Below are positions 26,063 to 29,854 of a stretch of DNA of 29,854 bases, piece after piece. The position numbers and the translations under genes are program-made. This DNA is from a virus, in IMG/VR virus record IMGVR_UViG_3300035670_000973, positions 1-29,854 of that record. One strand, 5' to 3'. The notes below the pieces were generated by a model. It was given only the letters and a program-made list of their open reading frames with translations. It made no database searches and was not told where the DNA came from. The number at the start of each line of letters is the position of its first letter. The stretch's first letter is position 1.

Positions 26063-27067
26063 CAATATTGTTATCGCAAAGGCTTTTTATCCTCTGCTTC
26101 TTACAGTCACCTGTAAGTTCGGCATACATTTTCATCGTTAAACGATGTCGGTCACTCGTGGGGATAGTATATTCTACACTTTTTGCGCAAACAAAAAGCA
26201 TAGGTTCAATCCCTATGCTCTACGGTGTCAGGAGTGTTTTAATACCCCCGATTACCTCGGTATTTTCTTATTGTTCAAGTTCTCGGAATAAATAAGGCGG
26301 TCGTTGACCTTTGTTGTACCTTTCCATAATTGTTTTTGGTTTAAAACCTAACTCTTTCGCCCATTGAGTGGCGTTTTGTCTTTTACCTTCCCACTCAATC
26401 CATATAGTGCTTCTGCGGTTGTTAGCTTGTTCAGACCAAGGAATCCATGTGCAGTTATCAGGTTCGTAATTACCGTTTACGTCAATTCTTTCTATTGTCA
26501 AACTTTCGTCATAACCATTCGACTTAGCCCAATCTCTGAAAGATTCATAACTGTTGAACCAATCGTCGCACATCTTTATTCCTCTTCCGCCGTATCGCCC
26601 ATAAGATTTGTTGTTAGGGTTGGAAACTCTGGCTTTTATACCTAACCAAGTGTCGTGTAAATGTGTATGGCTTTCTTTGTGCCTGTGGTACTTTGTTAGG
26701 TTTTCTCGGTCTTGTTCTTTCTTCAGGCAACCGCAAGACTGGACGTTGCCACTCTTCAAAGAATCCGATCTAACTAAATGCTCATTCCCACAAATACACT
26801 TGCAAACCCAGAAAGATTTTCTCCCACTTTTCTTAGGAGACAAACCAACAACCGTCAACCTTCCGTATTTATTCCCTGTTAAATCATTGAACCCATTACC
26901 TTTTCTTTCGCTAGTGTTTATTACATCGTAATCCATTGACATAACCACCTTTCGTTACGTCAATTATACCACGTTCCAAACTCGAAAGAAAGGCTTAACA
27001 ATAAGATTTCCACCGATTTTGACCGATTCTCAAACGCTATTATTAGCGCTTCGGGCTACGTGTAGCA
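26063..27067 (-). other. Group I intron in the HK97-gp10 gene
   Basis: A 1005-nt insertion that splits one conserved codon run (EYAG / YVEYGTRF). The exon ends in U and the intron ends in G, as group I splicing requires. P1 can form: exon GGGU plus intron UG (27071-27066) pair with UAGCCC (27058-27053), putting a U-G wobble at the splice site. Further hairpins: 27032-27039/27044-27051 and 26199-26205/26212-26218; 26100-26106/26111-26117 with a GUGA tetraloop; 26133-26137/26143-26147; 26076-26082/26091-26097. A 10-bp stem (26997-27006 with 26266-26275) closes the loop that holds the HNH gene. I have not assigned P3, P4, P6 and P7. Confidence 0.85.
26268..26936 (-). CDS. Intron-encoded HNH homing endonuclease
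   Basis: 222 residues from ATG at 26936, eight bases after AGGTGG; upstream in-frame GTG and ATG codons are less well placed. An N-terminal zinc-binding part carries FWVCKCICGNEHLV and SGNVQSCGCLKKE. The middle HNH-like part has TWLGIKARVSNPNNKSYGRY, then GGRGIKMCDDWFNSYESFRD and TIERIDVNGNYEPDNCTWIP; the C-terminus has a helix-turn-helix-like segment (ATQWAKELGFKPKTIMERY). This is the usual make-up of phage HNH homing enzymes, which cut intronless alleles so that the intron is copied in. A TATAAT lies 30 bp upstream, inside the intron, so it may have its own promoter. Confidence 0.88.
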   Translation of the reverse strand: MDYDVINTSERKGNGFNDLTGNKYGRLTVVGLSPKKSGRKSFWVCKCICGNEHLVRSDSLKSGNVQSCGCLKKEQDRENLTKYHRHKESHTHLHDTWLGIKARVSNPNNKSYGRYGGRGIKMCDDWFNSYESFRDWAKSNGYDESLTIERIDVNGNYEPDNCTWIPWSEQANNRRSTIWIEWEGKRQNATQWAKELGFKPKTIMERYNKGQRPPYLFRELEQ

Positions 27068-27295
27068 ACCCGCATACTCGGCTGTCGGATAAACATGTGC
27101 TTCCATGCCGTCATTTTGAATATCGATCGTGATTGACCGCTTCATAAATCCTGTATCAACTGGTGCATTCCTCATGGCTTTCTGGTGCATCTCTGCGCCA
27201 TTCGCTTTGACGGCTTGTTTGATGGCTGTCATGTCCATATTCTTGCGCAAGCCCTTCTGTAGAGCTTCTAGCCCATCAATCTTTACTTTAGCCAC
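27068..27295 (-). CDS. HK97-gp10 family tail/connector protein, exon 1
   Basis: 76 residues from GTG at 27295, which overlaps the stop of the preceding gene (TAGTG). The sequence KVKIDGLEALQKGLRKNMDM, QKAMRNAPVDTGFMKRSITI, AHVYPTAEYAG matches HK97 gp10-type proteins, which join the head-tail connector to the tail. Without splicing, translation would add only CYT and stop inside the intron, giving a 79-residue protein lacking the conserved end. Function of the gene therefore depends on splicing. Confidence 0.88.
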
Positions 27296-27594
27296 TACAC
27301 ACCACTCACTTCAAAGGTCATTTTGTGCCTGTACGCTCGTTTTCGGTCTATCTGGTATGATTCACCGTCAATAATTAAATAGTCGACAGGCTCGTTATAT
27401 TGAGCGTTTAAACGCACTGTTTTCGCTCGTTGTTTAATGCCGCCATAGAGTAAGTTCATGCGTTCGTCGCCTGTGTCAGTCACTAGACACCAGATAGGCG
27501 TTTCCTTCGGCTTCTCTGGGATATAATTGCCTGTCGTCGGGTCGAATTCGTCTTTGCCTTCTTTAACAAAGGTCACGAGTGTGTCTGCTCTCAT
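27295..27594 (-). CDS. Head closure protein
   Basis: 99 residues, small and beta-rich: MRADTLVTFVKEGKDEFDPT, TPIWCLVTDTGDERMNLLYG, PVDYLIIDGESYQIDRKRAY. Size, the D/N-x-x-x-G-x-Y start and the C-terminal YQIDRKRAYRHKMTFEV fit the head closure or minor capsid family placed after the connector in these phages. It closes the portal channel after packaging. Its start overlaps the preceding gene as ATGA. Confidence 0.8.
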   Translation of the reverse strand: MRADTLVTFVKEGKDEFDPTTGNYIPEKPKETPIWCLVTDTGDERMNLLYGGIKQRAKTVRLNAQYNEPVDYLIIDGESYQIDRKRAYRHKMTFEVSGV

Positions 27595-27917
27595 AGAAAA
27601 CGCACCACCCCTCGTTTAGCATCCGTAACACCATGTATATACTCACTGATTTCACGTTCGAATAACCGTAAGTCTGTATCGCCGTAGGTCGCAGAATGCC
27701 CGTCCATGCTCTCAGACTGCATGCCTTCACTGCCTAGACGGTTGAATCGCATGATTGTCAGTTCTTCGATGATGTATTCCAGTTCTTCCGGAACAACTAA
27801 TACCGATGGAAGCGAACGTTTAAGTCTGTTCAGTAGTTTTTGTTCGGTTTTACTGTATAAAATGTCCACTCGCTCATCATCTGCACCGAGTAGAATTTTC
27901 ACTTCTTGCAGTGACAT
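27591..27917 (-). CDS. Head-tail connector (adaptor) protein, gp6/gp15-like
   Basis: 108 residues, helical: LQEVKILLGADDERVDILYS then KTEQKLLNRLKRSLP, VPEELEYIIEELTIMRFNRL, GSEGMQSESMDGHSATYGDT. The run PEELEYII..L...RFNR.GSEGM.SES.DGHS is typical of Firmicute phage connectors of the gp6-like group. It forms the ring below the portal. The ATG follows directly on the TAG stop of the small ORF upstream. Confidence 0.9.
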   Translation of the reverse strand: MSLQEVKILLGADDERVDILYSKTEQKLLNRLKRSLPSVLVVPEELEYIIEELTIMRFNRLGSEGMQSESMDGHSATYGDTDLRLFEREISEYIHGVTDAKRGVVRFL

Positions 27918-28094
27918 CTAATCACCCGCTTCTTTTTCTGCCTTTTCTGCTTCGGCTTTCCCCTGTACTTTTTCGCCATTGGATAATTCGTACCATCCAC
28001 CGCCAGTGTGTTTCGGGAAGTCAGAAAAAGCCGGCTCGTTATGAACCGGCTTCTCTACGTTCTTCTGTTTGTGTCGCCTTAGTAGTAAACTCAT
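27918..28094 (-). CDS. Small connector-region protein, 58 aa
   Basis: 58 residues beginning MSLLLRRHKQKNVEKPVHNE; the middle FPKHTGGGWYELSNGEKVQG is a motif seen between capsid and connector genes in many Gram-positive phages, and the C-terminus is an Ala/Lys/Glu helix. Function unknown. It lies 12 bp after the capsid gene. An intrinsic terminator is embedded in codons 15-23, so most transcription may stop inside it. Confidence 0.75.
   Translation of the reverse strand: MSLLLRRHKQKNVEKPVHNEPAFSDFPKHTGGGWYELSNGEKVQGKAEAEKAEKEAGD
28025..28051 (-). terminator. Terminator inside the small ORF after the capsid gene
   Basis: A 9-bp stem AGCCGGTTC / GAGCCGGCT (one T-G wobble), loop ATAAC, followed by five T on the minus strand. 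It begins about 55 bp after the capsid stop and is wholly inside the coding region of the next gene. Confidence 0.85.
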
Positions 28095-28106
28095 TTAGTT
28101 CACTCC

Positions 28107-28904
28107 TTATCCTGCTGCGGCTGCTTTAACCACTTTAGATGCGTCGTATAGATAAGCTGCATAGTGTTCATCCGCAGTAATGATAGTTGTCTTAGTCACA
28201 ATGTCACGGTCTGCTTCAACTTCAACTGCACGTTTGCGGACAAGGGACAGTGCGCCTTGTTTGATCAGATAGAATTTGCCTGCGTCTACTTTGTTAGATC
28301 GTACAATCTGAACACCTAATACTTCGCCATATGTGCCGTTGACAATACGGTTAGCGCCAAGTTCAGAGCCTTGTAGGAAGTTCTGCCCAGCGTCCAAACG
28401 TAGTTTAGCTGCGTCAGCTGGGTTAAGGACGATTACTTTAGGCTCATCGTCTTCATCAGCAAATACATCGAGTGCTGCTTGTAGGGATTCAACAGAATCA
28501 ACAGACGGTGCTGTTTGAGTCGCTTCATCAGCCGCAGCCAAGAAGTCGTTGTCAATCTTGTTCGCAATCGCCATTAACAGTTGACGGTTCGCTTCTCCAA
28601 TTGGATCGCCTAGACCAGACAGGACAGCTTCATCAGTGATTTCCACACCTTTAGCAGCCTTTTTGATTTCGACTTCTTTTTCAGATGTCGCCATTTGGTC
28701 TAGTGGGATTGGTGCACCTTCAGCGACTTCTGTTGCGTCTCCGATGTAAGACCACGCCGGGAAAGTCAGTTTGCTTCCTGGTCGCCCTTGTAAGTCAGTG
28801 TTTACATTCGCCAGTGGAGTGAAACGCAGTGCGTTCTCCAGTTCAGCAGATAGCATATCCGCCATTACCTGTGGGTCGATCATGTTTTGAAGTTTCGTTT
28901 GCAT
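28107..28904 (-). CDS. Major capsid protein (N4-gp56 family)
   Basis: 265 residues, starting MQTKLQNMIDPQVMADMLSA. Recognisable are GSKLTFPAWSYIGDATEVAE, VEIKKAAKGVEITDEAVLSG, KVIVLNPADAAKLRLDAGQN and GEVLGVQIVRSNKVDAGKFY, as in N4-gp56-type HK97-fold capsid proteins of siphophages. No N-terminal delta domain is seen; a separate scaffold gene lies upstream, interrupted in spacing by the GIY-YIG gene. AAGGAG lies nine bases before ATG. Confidence 0.93.
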   Translation of the reverse strand: MQTKLQNMIDPQVMADMLSAELENALRFTPLANVNTDLQGRPGSKLTFPAWSYIGDATEVAEGAPIPLDQMATSEKEVEIKKAAKGVEITDEAVLSGLGDPIGEANRQLLMAIANKIDNDFLAAADEATQTAPSVDSVESLQAALDVFADEDDEPKVIVLNPADAAKLRLDAGQNFLQGSELGANRIVNGTYGEVLGVQIVRSNKVDAGKFYLIKQGALSLVRKRAVEVEADRDIVTKTTIITADEHYAAYLYDASKVVKAAAAG

Positions 28905-28919
28905 ATTTTTTTGCTCCTT

Positions 28920-29672
28920 TTAATTTATGTTTTTTTTAAATCGTCTTACTAGTGTCATATAACTACAATCAAAATCTTTAGCTACGCTTCTATAAGATTC
29001 CCCACTGTCAAGACGTCTTTTTATGTCTTGAGCATCTTTTTCGGAGAACTCTTTCCTTTTTGCTTTAGATATTTTTTCTTTAGTTATATCGTTCATTTTT
29101 TTGCCTTTTTTAGCATCAGACATCTTACGCTTGGCTTCCTCAGTGTGGACACGCCCAATACTTTTAGCTCTTATTTTTTCAACGGTTTCTTCAGAAGGTT
29201 TCTTGCCTTTTCTTGCTAAAGACATCTTACGTTTAGATTCTTCGGTGTGTTTACCTCTGAACCCTTTAGCGCTCATTTTCATATTCGCTACAGTTTCCAT
29301 AGGGAGTTTCTTGCCTTTTTTGATTAAAGACATTTTCAACCTTGATTCTTCGGTGTGTTTTCTACCTAAAAAACTAGTGAAACCACTCTCTCCACCGACG
29401 GTTAGGTTATAGCCTTCTGTATAAGTTTTGTGTTGATTGATAAGATTCATTTCTTTGTCCATCAAGTCAGAAACATTATCACACCGTTCTAGAATGCTGA
29501 AAACAAAACATCCTTCCCCGTATTTGTTCCAAGCGTTCTGCAACTTAGGGTTAATATGCTTGTTGTGTCTTAAGTCAAACTTGTGCCTTCTAATTCTTCT
29601 TTTGATGTCAATCGACTGCCCTATATACTTTTTACCGTTAGTTGTATTCTCTATACAATAGATGCCTAACAT
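28920..29672 (-). CDS. Free-standing GIY-YIG homing endonuclease with NUMOD3 repeats
   Basis: 250 residues from ATG at 29672, six bases after GAGGTG. N-terminal GIY-YIG nuclease domain: GIYCIENTTNGKKYIGQSID, with the Arg of RRIRRHKFDL and Glu in KEMNLINQHKTYTEGYNLT. Then three to four NUMOD3-type DNA-binding repeats (GRKHTEESRLKMS and near copies) spaced about 24-34 residues apart, and a C-terminal helix-turn-helix (SGESYRSVAKDFDCSYMTLV). It cuts DNA at specific sites. It lies between scaffold and capsid genes, both of which keep intact ends here, so it is free-standing rather than inside a split gene. Confidence 0.9.
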   Translation of the reverse strand: MLGIYCIENTTNGKKYIGQSIDIKRRIRRHKFDLRHNKHINPKLQNAWNKYGEGCFVFSILERCDNVSDLMDKEMNLINQHKTYTEGYNLTVGGESGFTSFLGRKHTEESRLKMSLIKKGKKLPMETVANMKMSAKGFRGKHTEESKRKMSLARKGKKPSEETVEKIRAKSIGRVHTEEAKRKMSDAKKGKKMNDITKEKISKAKRKEFSEKDAQDIKRRLDSGESYRSVAKDFDCSYMTLVRRFKKNIN

Positions 29673-29723
29673 AATTATCACCTCATGTATATTGTAACAC
29701 ACCTAACCAGTTAAGTATATGTT

Positions 29724-29854
29724 TTATGTTGTGTATTGTGTATATAGATCAGGATAGTTTGCTTTAAATTGCAAACGTTCCATGTAAGTCATGCTGTTAA
29801 AATCTTCTTTCGTTGTGCCTTTGTCTTTTTGCGTGTTCACTTTAGGTGACGAAC
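29724..29854 (-). CDS. Scaffold protein (DUF4355-like), C-terminus only
   Basis: The last 42 codons of a gene that runs off the right edge, ending DFNSMTYMERLQFKANYPDL then YTQYTT and TAA. The pattern F-x-x-M-(T/S)-Y-x-E-R-L-x-x-K-x-x-x-P-x-L-Y is the usual end of capsid scaffold proteins in Gram-positive siphophages, and the place before the capsid gene fits. Scaffold guides capsid assembly and is then released. Family call rests on this short tail. Confidence 0.7.
   Translation of the reverse strand, partial: SSPKVNTQKDKGTTKEDFNSMTYMERLQFKANYPDLYTQYTT

Noticed and set aside
26364-26931. Plus-strand ORFs opposite the HNH gene
   Set aside because: No ribosome site and no domain; the minus frame has clear endonuclease motifs.
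26268-26936. HNH gene considered as a free-standing insertion that destroyed the gp10 gene
   Set aside because: The two gp10 parts join exactly in frame at group I splice-site bases and P1 pairing is present, so a spliced intron explains the data better than a dead gene.

Overview
This window is about 30 kb of a temperate, long-tailed (siphovirus) phage of a low-GC Gram-positive host in the Bacillota (Lactobacillales/Bacillales). The evidence is the low-GC composition, strong AGGAGG-type ribosome sites, TTG and GTG starts, a TP901-1/A118-like gene order, a large serine integrase, a DUF1492 late regulator, a Dit/Tal tail tip and a Phage_holin_5_2-type holin. The host genus cannot be fixed from the sequence. 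No bacterial chromosomal gene was recognised.

Layout, following transcription of the minus strand from the right end. The window opens inside a scaffold gene (29854), followed by a free-standing GIY-YIG homing endonuclease, the major capsid protein, a small connector-region protein, the head-tail connector, the head closure protein, and an HK97-gp10 family gene. That last gene is split by a roughly 1-kb group I intron carrying an HNH endonuclease gene. Then come the tail terminator, major tail protein, tail assembly chaperones with a -1 frameshift site, tape measure, Dit, Tal, a baseplate protein, a beta-propeller receptor-binding protein, an XhlA-like membrane protein, a holin, and an amidase with four CW_7 repeats. 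A regulated accessory block (14697-16060) follows. It contains three unrecognised genes, a promoter with its own operator pair, and a possible short plus-strand RNA.

The lysogeny module is the only plus-strand block: cI, a DUF5067-like lipoprotein and the serine integrase (11742-14619). A 32-bp imperfect dyad just after the integrase is my candidate attP. cI and cro diverge around three copies of an operator, and a fourth copy lies in front of the Bro-N antirepressor gene. Because the lysis genes lie directly next to the integrase, the gene order is that of the circular, excised phage genome rather than of an integrated prophage.

Leftwards from cro come the early genes: antirepressor, tiny ORFs, Gp157, an ERF recombinase, an HNHc nuclease, SSB, a DnaD-like initiator and a DnaB helicase. 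Together they form a replication and single-strand-annealing recombination set. They are followed by a Dam methylase flanked by a partial rusA duplication, intact rusA, an NSG-repeat protein, a string of very small coupled ORFs, a methylase remnant and the DUF1492 late activator. The window ends in the first 48 codons of a Myb/SANT-like protein, probably the small terminase subunit or a neighbour of it. The large terminase, portal and minor capsid genes are not in this window. If the genome is circular they would lie between position 1 and position 29854.

The features most worth a second look are the intron in the gp10 gene, the second operator system in the accessory block, the candidate attP, the repeated junction sequences between the tiny ORFs, and intrinsic terminators placed directly after the two most abundant structural proteins.
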